Positions 37,101-44,971 of a stretch of DNA of 64,000 nt are shown piece after piece. This stretch comes from Sulfitobacter sp. F26204 (GTDB lineage Bacteria > Pseudomonadota > Alphaproteobacteria > Rhodobacterales > Rhodobacteraceae), in assembly GCF_026410305.1 (NCBI RefSeq), contig NZ_JAPMLQ010000002.1, positions 496,001 to 560,000 on the forward strand, written 5' to 3'. Position 1 is the first letter of the stretch; each line of letters starts with the position of its first letter. The position numbers and the translations under genes are program-made. The notes below the pieces were generated by a model. The model did no database searches. It was not told where the DNA came from and saw nothing but the letters and a program-made list of their open reading frames with translations.

Positions 37101-38685
37101 CGATACAGGCGAACAGGCCGAAGTGGTTGCCCGTGGCCCGATGAAGGACTACCTGCGTTCAGCCGCGGCATTGATCAAACAATATGCTTGGGCGTTTCCG
37201 GCCTTCAAACGTCCGGAGGGCACGGCAAACGCTTTTGATCTGGACCTTGAAGGGGTGTCGGACGAAGAGCTGGATGCGATCCTTGAGTTCGCCTTTCAGC
37301 GTTATTTCAATGATAGCGGGTTGTTCGGCACGGTGGCCGATGCTGTTGCGCGGGTTGAGCAACTCAAGCAGATCGGCGTTGACGAAATTGCGTGTCTTAT
37401 CGACTACGGCATTGACCCTGCTTTGGTCATGGAAGGTTTGAAACCGCTCGCCAAAGTGCTTGAACAATCCAACAAGGGTTCTGCCCTGGCCGAAGATGAT
37501 TTTTCCTTGGCGGCACAGATCATTCGTCATGGCGTCACGCATTTGCAATGCACACCTTCAATGGCGCAGATGTTGGTGACAAATGATGAAGCACGCATGG
37601 CATTGAGCCGCGTGAAACATCTCATGATAGGGGGAGAAGCCCTGCCGGGGTCATTGGTGACAGCCCTGAAATCCGCAACCAGTGCCAGCCTTCAGAATAT
37701 GTATGGCCCGACCGAAACAACAATCTGGTCAACGACTTCATTGATTGAGAACGGCACGGCGGCTACAGCCCCGATAGGCACACCGATAGCCAACACACAG
37801 GCCTTTATCCTTGATGATAGGATGCGCCAGCAACTTGTTGGTGTGGAAGGGGAATTGTGGATCGGCGGGGACGGGGTGACACAGGGCTATTGGCAACGCC
37901 CGGCGTTGAGCGCTGAAAGATTTCTACCTAACCCGTTTGGGGCAGGCAGGCTTTACCGGACTGGCGATTTGGCGACCTGGGATGCATCTGGGGTATTGCA
38001 TTTTGCCGGGCGTGCCGATGCGCAGGTCAAGATACGCGGGCATCGCATCGAACTGGGAGAAATCGAAGCACGGCTGGCGGAACTGCCAGGAGTTACGCAA
38101 GCTGTGGTGACGATGGTCGAAGCATTCGGAAGTGAGCATCTGGTCGGCTATGTGACAGCGGCTTCACCGATTGACCCTGAAAAGGCCAGGGCGGCGCTGT
38201 CTCTTGTTCTTCCCGCGATCATGGTGCCGAGCTACTATGTAACACTGGATCGCATGCCTTTGACACCAAACAAGAAAATCGATCGAAAGGCATTGCCGCT
38301 GCCCCAAGGCCGCCAAACTTTTGCATGCAGCTCGACCGGTTCACCGGTTGCGTCTGACAGTTCGACACAGGGTGTAATTGCCGGGATCTGGACCGGCCTT
38401 CTGGGTGTGGCGGACATCCGTGCAGAGGATAACTTTTTCGGACTGGGCGGGCATTCCCTGCTGGCGGTGCAGGCACATCGCGACATCAAAGCGGCGCTTG
38501 GGCTGAACACCTTGTCGATCACCGATATTTTCCGCTTTCCGACGCTGGGGGGGCTGGCTGGTCATATCGACAAGGGGCAGGGCGTGGCGACATCCGTTGA
38601 ACCATCCGCAACTGCACCATCTGCCTCGGCGGTCATTTCCAAACGTCGCGCAATGCGGGCCGGACGCAACAAAGCAGGCGCGTGA
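34123..38685 (+). CDS. NRPS: formyltransferase - adenylation (with embedded luciferase-like monooxygenase) - PCP
   Basis: A 1520-residue protein. Residues 1-220 form a methionyl-tRNA-formyltransferase-like domain with intact Asn/His (INFHDGPLPRYAG) and Asp (GGVDEGDLLA). About 300-525 is poorly defined and may be a decayed condensation domain; HHxxxD is absent. The adenylation domain starts near 530 (LSYEDLDKRAN, YTSGSTGTPKG). It is interrupted after A4 by an FMN-dependent monooxygenase domain (about 760-1115, starts FNLMYWGNDDG) of the MupA/Atu3671 type, then resumes with NMYGPTETTIW, YRTGDLATW and NKKIDRKALP. The PCP has Ser1445 in LGGHSLLA. No release domain is present. The substrate amino acid cannot be read with confidence. 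Confidence 0.9.
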   Translation: MTATFNPQGFSAILMGDESLTIACGDMMLAGGHSLVAVITRDASVHGWAEEKGLMVFERPTALLGAGMSADWLLSIANLRMIPTDVLAIPLKGAINFHDGPLPRYAGLNTPAWAIMNGETTHGVSWHMIEGGVDEGDLLAQQEVEISPDETAFSLNSKCYAAGMESFSRVLGKLETGTLDLRSQDLSQRSYYAKHKRPDQMGVLNFSQTAEQLSTLVRGLDFGEYWNPLTVAKVAVAGDFLCLGSLEIAPQSEGACGEILQVSGDNVTLGTASTPVILRGLSDLAGKPVNVQSYFTVGDVLSQDTLSVLDTKDEADWRAALSAAASLDSPLVDAGSGSEDFKSIPLVLPATLSTEEQISAAAMAFLNGCAVGSGVLALKANSVHPLAASWLPLFVAVASDDQVDSLTDSIASQLERAATSEGMAADLLLRDPVIEGKQTPQIGISLDAGRVAGTVLTVCIMGQSAQLIYDVGRVSDAVARLLCDRISAVGNGFEKAQTLRDLEVMPDSEAAMLLGWNATERNYSPKTIHAAFEAQAAKTPDAEAIVFEGETLSYEDLDKRANKLAAVLRAEGAGPGTPIGLYAKRSLDLVIGALGILKAGGAYLPLDPAYPSERIAHYINDSAAPLIVTQAALADQLPGHQAEVIVMDSDPRIAEASAQRLPVSASADDLAYLIYTSGSTGTPKGVMVSHGNVANFFAGMDDRIAHEDGAVWLAVTSLSFDISVLELFWTLARGFKLVLAGDESRTMVSNGPIAVSDRKVDFNLMYWGNDDGVGPKKYELLLEGAKFADAHGFNAVWTPERHFHAFGGPYPNPSVTGAAVAAVTQNLSVRAGSCVAPLHHPARIAEEWAVIDNLTNGRVGLAIASGWQPDDFVLRPENTPPANKPAMYVAIEQLRKMWRGEPVEFPKQDGSMHAVVTQPRPVSRELPVWVTTAGNPQTWKEAGEIGANVLTHLLGQSIEEVGDKIKIYHQALRDAGLDPKDFTVTLMLHSYLADTGEQAEVVARGPMKDYLRSAAALIKQYAWAFPAFKRPEGTANAFDLDLEGVSDEELDAILEFAFQRYFNDSGLFGTVADAVARVEQLKQIGVDEIACLIDYGIDPALVMEGLKPLAKVLEQSNKGSALAEDDFSLAAQIIRHGVTHLQCTPSMAQMLVTNDEARMALSRVKHLMIGGEALPGSLVTALKSATSASLQNMYGPTETTIWSTTSLIENGTAATAPIGTPIANTQAFILDDRMRQQLVGVEGELWIGGDGVTQGYWQRPALSAERFLPNPFGAGRLYRTGDLATWDASGVLHFAGRADAQVKIRGHRIELGEIEARLAELPGVTQAVVTMVEAFGSEHLVGYVTAASPIDPEKARAALSLVLPAIMVPSYYVTLDRMPLTPNKKIDRKALPLPQGRQTFACSSTGSPVASDSSTQGVIAGIWTGLLGVADIRAEDNFFGLGGHSLLAVQAHRDIKAALGLNTLSITDIFRFPTLGGLAGHIDKGQGVATSVEPSATAPSASAVISKRRAMRAGRNKAGA

Positions 38686-39377
38686 TGCCTATGAACGAAC
38701 AGGATCGACTGGCGCAGGTGGGGGCCGTCATATCGTCACTGTTTGACAGGGCTGTTTGCGTCGGCACTACAGATCCACGCAAGCCCCAGCCGGAGCCGCT
38801 GGGGGACGAGGCTGCGCATTTGGCGCATGCGCTTGAGGCGCGTAAACGGGAATTTGCAGCGGGTCGTGTAGCGGCGCGTCAGGCACTCGCACAACTGGGG
38901 ATCGCACCCGTTCCGGTTTTTGCCGCAAAAGACCGCGCGCCGGTCTGGCCGCAAGGTGTATACGGCAGTATTTCGCATACCAAAACGCTTTGTGCTGCCG
39001 TTGTGGCGGATCGCGGGCACACTGTGGGGCTGGATCTTGAAGCTGACACCGATCTCAACGAGGGGCTGCTTTCCACAATCTGTTCGACTGCAGAACAGGC
39101 ACGTATTGCGGGGCCAAATCTGTTGCATCTGGGAAAATTGATCTTTTGTGCGAAAGAGGCCGTTTATAAAGCCCAGTATCCGCTGACGGGTATGCTTCTC
39201 GGTTTTGATCACATCGATATTCTACTTGATCAAGCCGAAGAACGGTTCAGCGCAACATTCCTCAAGCCTGCTGGTTGCTTTGCAGCAGGCGACCGATTGC
39301 CGGGCCGCTACGCCACAGTGGCAGGCCACCTTGTCACTGCCGTCTGGAGCGATAAAGGTATGCGCAAAGGAGCCTGA
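38685..39377 (+). CDS. 4'-Phosphopantetheinyl transferase (Sfp type)
   Basis: A 230-residue transferase that installs phosphopantetheine from CoA on carrier proteins. The signature motifs are YGSISHTK, VGLDLEADTD and FCAKEAVYKAQYP, in the order of Sfp and EntD enzymes. The ATG at 38685 overlaps the NRPS stop codon; a GTG one codon earlier is also open. Its location makes the PKS ACP and the NRPS PCP the natural targets. The next gene begins five bases after its stop. Confidence 0.9.
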   Translation: MPMNEQDRLAQVGAVISSLFDRAVCVGTTDPRKPQPEPLGDEAAHLAHALEARKREFAAGRVAARQALAQLGIAPVPVFAAKDRAPVWPQGVYGSISHTKTLCAAVVADRGHTVGLDLEADTDLNEGLLSTICSTAEQARIAGPNLLHLGKLIFCAKEAVYKAQYPLTGMLLGFDHIDILLDQAEERFSATFLKPAGCFAAGDRLPGRYATVAGHLVTAVWSDKGMRKGA

Positions 39378-39381
39378 TTGC

Positions 39382-40326
39382 ATGCCAAAGTTTACCCGCC
39401 GCGCCGCCCTTGGAGTGCTTACGGCCAGTCTGGGGGTTGGGGCCTATACCTATGCGCAGCGTCAGCGGGGTGTACGGGCAGCAGCCGCGCTTTACACCAC
39501 GCCGCTTGAAAAGCCAGAAGGTGCACTGCGGGTGTTCCATCTGGGGCATTCTCTTGTCGGGCGCGACATGCCTGCAATGCTGGCGCAACTGGCTGGGCAA
39601 GACCATCGTTATGAAAGCCAACTTGGCTGGGGGACCTCTCTTAAAGAGCATTGGGAACCTGACCTGACGATCAACGGTTTTGAGACCGAGAACGCGCATC
39701 CGCGTTTTCGCGATGCAAAAGAGGCATTGAATTCAGGGGATTACACGGCAGTTGTTTTAACGGAAATGGTCGATATTGCTGATGCAATCCGGTATCATGA
39801 CAGCGCCGATTATCTTGCGCTCTGGGCCGGGCTGGCCTGGGACGCAAACCCGAAGGCGCGGATTTACCTATATGAGACTTGGCCCCATACGGATGATAGC
39901 GCAGGGTGGCTGACCCGTATCGATCACGATCTGCGCAAATTCTGGCAGGGGCGTATGAAGTATCCTGCGCTTGCAAGCGGCAGGGCACCCATCCATCTGA
40001 TCCCGGCAGGTCAGGTCAAAGCCGCCTTTGTCAGGGCGGTGCAGGGGCAAGAAGGGCCGGGAGGAATAAGCGGTGTAGAAGGGTTGATGGCCAAACAGGC
40101 CGACGGCACGCCTGACACGATCCACTTCAATGATCTGGGCGCATATCTGGTTGCATTGACGCATTATGCGGTTCTCTACCATCGTTCTCCCGTGGGATTG
40201 CCGTACAAACTGTTGCGCGCTGACGGCACGCAAGCGATTGCGCCAAACCCGGTCGTCGCTGCATTGATGCAGCGCATTGTATGGGAGGTGGTCACGCGCC
40301 ATCCCGAAACGGGAGTAGCGGTATGA
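39382..40326 (+). CDS. Exported SGNH-like hydrolase, possible acyltransferase or esterase
   Basis: A 314-residue protein. The N-terminus KFTRRAALGVLTASLGVGA carries twin arginines before a hydrophobic stretch, which suggests Tat export. The mature domain begins LRVFHLGHSLVGRDMP, with a GHSL in the place of the SGNH nucleophile block, and ends with a DTIHFNDLGAYL block that holds the expected Asp and His. The frame extends 59 codons further upstream, but the ATG at 39382 has an AAAGGAG sequence at good spacing. It is clearly related to the first third of the next protein. It may add or remove an acyl group on the polysaccharide. Confidence 0.65.
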   Translation: MPKFTRRAALGVLTASLGVGAYTYAQRQRGVRAAAALYTTPLEKPEGALRVFHLGHSLVGRDMPAMLAQLAGQDHRYESQLGWGTSLKEHWEPDLTINGFETENAHPRFRDAKEALNSGDYTAVVLTEMVDIADAIRYHDSADYLALWAGLAWDANPKARIYLYETWPHTDDSAGWLTRIDHDLRKFWQGRMKYPALASGRAPIHLIPAGQVKAAFVRAVQGQEGPGGISGVEGLMAKQADGTPDTIHFNDLGAYLVALTHYAVLYHRSPVGLPYKLLRADGTQAIAPNPVVAALMQRIVWEVVTRHPETGVAV

Positions 40327-42845
40327 GCGGGCTGGCCACGTTATTTTCGATTTTGATGGTCGGGCACAGTCTGTTCGGCACCACCGGGCCAACGATGTTG
40401 GAACAAGCTTTGCTGGCTGGAACCGGTGAGGGCCATGTACAAGCACAGATCATCAATGGTGCCCCCCTGCGTTACAATTGGGAGAAATCCGACACGGCCG
40501 AAGGCGTGGATGCCCGTGCAGTATTGCCCGAGGGAGGTGTCACGCACTTGATCCTGACCGAGGCAATTCCACTGGAAAACCACACCCGGTGGTCCGAGAC
40601 AGATGTCTACGCCCAAGCCTTTGCCGGTCTCGCCACATCCGCCAATCCGGATGTACACATCTTTGTGCAGGAAACCTGGCACAGCCTGAAAAGCGGCAGT
40701 GGCGAGGTGGTAGACTTCGACGACAAGGCGGATATTCCCTGGCGCATGCGTCTGGATCAGGATCTTCCCGTGTGGGAAAATATTGTCGCGCAGGTCGCTG
40801 CGGGCAACCGTTCGGATCGCGCAACGGTTGCCCTGATCCCCGCAGGGCAAGCCTTGGCGCGGCTACATGATGAAATAGCGGCGGGAACGCTACCGGAAAT
40901 TGACGGAATTGCCGCATTCTTTGACGACGATATTCACCTCAATCACATGGGGCACTACTTTGTCGCGATGGTGCAATACGCGACCTTGACTGGTCAGTCT
41001 CCTCTAGGGCTGCCGTCAGATTTCAAGGACCGCTATGGCAAGGCCTTTGAGACACCGGACGAAGACATGGCCCGTATCCTGCAACGCATCGCATGGGAGG
41101 CTGTTCAGGCATATGGCGGTAATGCAGTGACGGCGGCTCCGGCCGCCGTGACAGTGCCCCGCGCAAGCAGTGCGCCCGCGACACCGAGCTATCTGCCGAC
41201 AACGCCGTTGGCAGACCTCAGCCAACCGCCCGAATATGCGGTGGAAGGTACCAATGCGGTGGCCATCGGACTGGCGGCAGTTACAGACTGGAGCCCGCAA
41301 ATCCCCTTTCTCGACCTGATGAAAACCTCACGTTTATGGATAGGACACAAGCCAGGCCAATGGGGAGGGATGGAATATGACGCATTGCGATCGGGCGGCT
41401 ATCTGGATTCGGCAGGTTGGCCGCTGAAAATGCCTCGGGAACTCAGCAGCATCGGGACGCTTGTTCTGACCGACATGCCGGAAGCGGCGATCTCTTTGAG
41501 GGGGCGCTATCGTTTGAAATTTGACGGCAAGGGCGTGATCGAAGTGTCGGGCCGTGCCAAGAATGTGCGCTATGGCAAAGGCGAAGTCACCTTTGACTAC
41601 AGCCCGGGACCGGGCAGCGTCGAAATCCGCATCCAACGGATCAACGTCACGGATCCTCCACGCAACATCACTGTGGTTCATACTGACAACATTTCCCGCT
41701 TCGCACGCGGCGACTTGTTCAATCCGGCTTGGACTGGTCGCATTGGCCAGTTCCGCGCACTGCGTTTCATGGATTGGGCAAAGACGAACGACAGTACCTT
41801 GTCCAGTTGGGCCGACCGACCCAGGGTCGAAGACGTGACCTATGCCTCCGGTGTGCCGGTCGAGTTAATGGTTGATCTGGCCAACGAACTGGAAAAGGAT
41901 GTGTGGTTCAATGTTCCGCATCTGGCCGACGACGCATTTGTTCGTTCCTTTGCAGAATTGGTACGTGACCGACTGGATCCCAAACTGACCGCTTATGTCG
42001 AATTCTCGAATGAAGTTTGGAATTGGCAATTCGCTCAAGCGCGCTGGGCAGATGAGGCGGCACTGGCGCGTTGGGGACAAAAGGACAAATGGATGCAGTA
42101 TTACGGATTGCGGGCCGCCGAAGTGGCGCGCATCTGGTCTGATGTCTTCGCCGGTGACGGACACGCGCATCTGGTCAATGTGATTTCGTCACAGACTGGT
42201 TGGCTCGGGCTCGAGGTTGAGGCACTGACCGCTCCTTTGGCCGTCGCCGACGGGGTGCCTGCGCCTGTTGATGCCTTTGATGCTTTTGCGATCACCGGAT
42301 ATTTTGGTGGCGTGCTGGGCCTGGAAGACCGTCAGCCGATGGTAAAAAGCTGGATTACCGAAAGTTTGGCCAAGGCACAGGCCAATACTCAAGGCCTGTC
42401 TGAAGCAGCCGCAACCGACTACGTCGCGGCGCATCAGTATGATTTCGCCTCGGAAATGGCCGGTCGGGAGTTGATGGACGGCGCGATCAGCGGCAAATCC
42501 GAGGATACCCTGAGCGATCTGATCGGCCGTGTCTGGCCTTATCACGCATCTGTTGCGCGCAATCATGATCTGGATCTGGTGATGTACGAGGGGGGCAGCC
42601 ACGCCGTAGGCATCGGCCCGATGGTGGATGACGCAGCCTTGACCAGGTTTTTGCATCACTTCAACTATTCGGCGGAAATGGGCACGCTTTATGAAGTGTT
42701 GTTACAGGGGTGGAAAGCTGTAGGCGGTCAATTGTTTAACGCTTATTCCGATGTCTATGCCCCGACAAAATGGGGATCGTGGGGGGCATTGCGGCATTTG
42801 GACGACAGCAATCCGCGCTGGGATGCGCTATTGGCGTTTCAATGA
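40323..42845 (+). CDS. SGNH-like domain fused to glycoside-hydrolase-like domain
   Basis: An 840-residue protein. Residues 1-260 repeat the plan of the preceding protein: LMVGHSLFGTTGP, LILTEAIPLENH, FVQETWHSLK and DDIHLNHMGHYFVAM. A Pro/Ala/Thr linker (about 275-310) leads to a large C-terminal region with YVEFSNEVWNWQFAQ, a motif found in putative glycoside hydrolases, plus LVMYEGGSHAVG and GWKAVGGQLFN near the end. No signal peptide is visible; the first residues enter the SGNH fold directly. The start overlaps the previous stop by four bases and the stop overlaps the next start. Role uncertain; polysaccharide modification or trimming fits. Confidence 0.6.
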   Translation: MSGLATLFSILMVGHSLFGTTGPTMLEQALLAGTGEGHVQAQIINGAPLRYNWEKSDTAEGVDARAVLPEGGVTHLILTEAIPLENHTRWSETDVYAQAFAGLATSANPDVHIFVQETWHSLKSGSGEVVDFDDKADIPWRMRLDQDLPVWENIVAQVAAGNRSDRATVALIPAGQALARLHDEIAAGTLPEIDGIAAFFDDDIHLNHMGHYFVAMVQYATLTGQSPLGLPSDFKDRYGKAFETPDEDMARILQRIAWEAVQAYGGNAVTAAPAAVTVPRASSAPATPSYLPTTPLADLSQPPEYAVEGTNAVAIGLAAVTDWSPQIPFLDLMKTSRLWIGHKPGQWGGMEYDALRSGGYLDSAGWPLKMPRELSSIGTLVLTDMPEAAISLRGRYRLKFDGKGVIEVSGRAKNVRYGKGEVTFDYSPGPGSVEIRIQRINVTDPPRNITVVHTDNISRFARGDLFNPAWTGRIGQFRALRFMDWAKTNDSTLSSWADRPRVEDVTYASGVPVELMVDLANELEKDVWFNVPHLADDAFVRSFAELVRDRLDPKLTAYVEFSNEVWNWQFAQARWADEAALARWGQKDKWMQYYGLRAAEVARIWSDVFAGDGHAHLVNVISSQTGWLGLEVEALTAPLAVADGVPAPVDAFDAFAITGYFGGVLGLEDRQPMVKSWITESLAKAQANTQGLSEAAATDYVAAHQYDFASEMAGRELMDGAISGKSEDTLSDLIGRVWPYHASVARNHDLDLVMYEGGSHAVGIGPMVDDAALTRFLHHFNYSAEMGTLYEVLLQGWKAVGGQLFNAYSDVYAPTKWGSWGALRHLDDSNPRWDALLAFQ

Positions 42846-43675
42846 GCACATCTATCTTGATACCGGCGCATAACGAAGCAGGCTATCTGCCGGCCTGCCT
42901 TGGGGCGTTGCTGGCTTCGGCACCGGTTGAAGGTCCTGTTCAGATTATTGTCATGGCAAATGGATGCACAGATAACACCGCTTCGATCGCGCGTGATTTC
43001 ACGGCAAACTTCGCGGAAAAGGGCTGGACAATGAATGTGCTGGACCTTGCTGAGGGTGGTAAGTTGAATGCGTTGAATCAAGGTGAAGCGGCGGCAACGG
43101 GAGATGTTCTGATCTATCTTGATGCTGATGTCTGTGTATCACCTCTGGTCGTTGCAGAGATCGTCAAGTCGTTGAACATGGATGCCCCCGGTTATGCCAG
43201 CGGGCGACCCAATGTGACCATTTCAGGCAAGGATGCCTTGACGCGCCTTTATACGCGGTTCTGGCTGACGACGCCATTCATGGTGCATGGTGTGCAGGGG
43301 TTCGGGGTTTTTGCCATGAACCGCGCTGGGCGTGCGCGTTGGGGCGCATGGCCCGACATCATTTCGGATGATACCTTTGCCCGGCTGAATTTTACGCCCG
43401 CCGAACGACAAGGCGTGCCTGCTTCATATGACTGGCCGATGATTGAAGGGTTCACGCGGCTGGTACAGGTTCGGCGGCGCCAGGACATCGGCGTTGCAGA
43501 GATCGCGCACCGTTACCCTGAATTGTTGGCGAATGACGATGACCATGATCAGACCGTTCCCTTGTGGAAACGGGCGTTAACAGATCCCCTGGCCTTTGTT
43601 GCCTTTGCCGCAGTGCGCATCGCAATCCGATTGCCAATTCTGAAATCTGGCAACCGCTGGGCGCGGGGGCGTTAA
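42842..43675 (+). CDS. Family 2 glycosyltransferase
   Basis: A 277-residue GT-A enzyme: SILIPAHNEAGYLPACLGALL at the start, IIVMANGCTDNTAS for the nucleotide, and YLDADVCV as the metal-binding motif. Two hydrophobic stretches near the C-terminus suggest membrane contact. The frame is open 24 codons earlier, but the ATG at 42842 overlaps the previous stop by four bases. It is the last gene of the coupled PKS/NRPS block, and its end overlaps the convergent family 4 transferase by four bases. Confidence 0.9.
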   Translation: MSTSILIPAHNEAGYLPACLGALLASAPVEGPVQIIVMANGCTDNTASIARDFTANFAEKGWTMNVLDLAEGGKLNALNQGEAAATGDVLIYLDADVCVSPLVVAEIVKSLNMDAPGYASGRPNVTISGKDALTRLYTRFWLTTPFMVHGVQGFGVFAMNRAGRARWGAWPDIISDDTFARLNFTPAERQGVPASYDWPMIEGFTRLVQVRRRQDIGVAEIAHRYPELLANDDDHDQTVPLWKRALTDPLAFVAFAAVRIAIRLPILKSGNRWARGR

Positions 43676-44859
43676 TCAGTAATATGATGCGCCAGCTTGG
43701 CCGCTTCGACGTGAATGTCGTGGCGTTGCAATACGCGCTGGCGGGCTTTGTCGCCCATTGTGGCCAACTTGTTCAAAGGGCTGCGTGCAAACCGCTCCAT
43801 CGCATCGGCCATGGCATCAACATCGCCAGCAGGTACAAGCCAGCCATGGGTGTCATTTTGTACCAGTTCCGGTGTGCCCGCGACATAGGTGGCAATCACT
43901 GGACGCGCTGCGGCCATCGCTTCCATCACAACCATCGGCAGACCTTCGGCAAAACTGGGCATGACCAAACCCTGCGCAGCAGAAAGCTCCGCGTTGACTC
44001 GTGCTTCGTTCAGCCAGCCCGTCAGGGTCACGCGGTCCGACAAATTGTGTTCTGCGATCAGCGCTTCGATTTGATCGCGCATTTCGCCGTCGCCAATCAG
44101 TTTCACATGTAGATCGGCCTCGACTTGTGCCAAGGCTTCGATCAATGCCAGTTGGCCTTTTTGTTCGACCAACCGCCCAATTGCGACCAATGTGCGCCGC
44201 CCGGTCGGTAGAGAGACCGGGTTGGCAAATTTTTGTGGTTCTATCCCGCAATGGACCACCTTTATCTTTGCCCAATCCGCATGAGCAGCCCAGCGGCAAA
44301 GCTGCGAACGGCCAAACTGTGAGATGGCAACAGTGAAATCGGAATGGGCGATCTTGGTTGCCAGCGACAGGGCGCGGGGTGCATCGAATTCTTCGGGGCC
44401 ATGAACGGTGAAACTGTATTTCGGGCCGCCGAGCAAAGAACCAAGCAGCGCCACTGCGGCAGGGTTGGTCCCAAAATGCGCATGGGCGTGACGGACGCCT
44501 TCGGCGCGACAGCGTTCGGCGACATAGGCGGCTTCGACGAGATAAATCAAATGGCGCAGGATGCCGACTTCGGAAGCACGACCCATTACAATCGCGACTT
44601 TGGCCGCTTCCCAGAACTGGGCCAGATCGCGCCTGGCCGTGCGCCATACCGCACCAAGCAGGTGACGTTTGCCTTCGGCGAGAACGTATTCTGTTTTTGT
44701 TGCCTCTGCCTGGTCCTGTTGATCAACCAACGGATCCTCCGATACCCGCATGGCAAGGCGCAGCACATCGTGGCCCTGTGCTTCGAGGGCGCTGATCTCG
44801 CGGCGGATAAAACTCTGAGAGGGTTGAGGGTAAGTGTTAAGAATGTAAGCGATTTTCAC
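43672..44859 (-). CDS. Family 4 glycosyltransferase
   Basis: A 395-residue GT-B enzyme. It starts MKIAYILNTYPQPSQSFIRRE, the usual N-terminal Rossmann half, with HAHFGTNPAAVALLG and FTVHGPEEFDAP later. The C-terminal half has LVAIGRLVEQKGQ and PSFAEGLPMVVMEAMA, where the conserved Glu residues bind the donor phosphate. It acts at the cytoplasmic face on a lipid-linked acceptor. It is divergent from the Wzx gene with about 110 bases between the starts. Confidence 0.95.
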   Translation of the reverse strand: MKIAYILNTYPQPSQSFIRREISALEAQGHDVLRLAMRVSEDPLVDQQDQAEATKTEYVLAEGKRHLLGAVWRTARRDLAQFWEAAKVAIVMGRASEVGILRHLIYLVEAAYVAERCRAEGVRHAHAHFGTNPAAVALLGSLLGGPKYSFTVHGPEEFDAPRALSLATKIAHSDFTVAISQFGRSQLCRWAAHADWAKIKVVHCGIEPQKFANPVSLPTGRRTLVAIGRLVEQKGQLALIEALAQVEADLHVKLIGDGEMRDQIEALIAEHNLSDRVTLTGWLNEARVNAELSAAQGLVMPSFAEGLPMVVMEAMAAARPVIATYVAGTPELVQNDTHGWLVPAGDVDAMADAMERFARSPLNKLATMGDKARQRVLQRHDIHVEAAKLAHHITD

Positions 44860-44971
44860 AGCATTGTTTCCGGCATTCAGACAGTCAGGTTTTTTCTAAC
44901 AGCCAAACCCATAGACCAAGCTGTGCGCGTGTTCTATCAGGTTTAGACGGCAGAAGTGAGGCGCAAGCAAA

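Noticed and set aside
40281..40322. Upstream GTG start for the SGNH-hydrolase fusion protein
   Set aside because: The extra 14 residues overlap the end of the previous gene in another frame; the ATG at 40323 gives the ATGA overlap seen throughout this operon.
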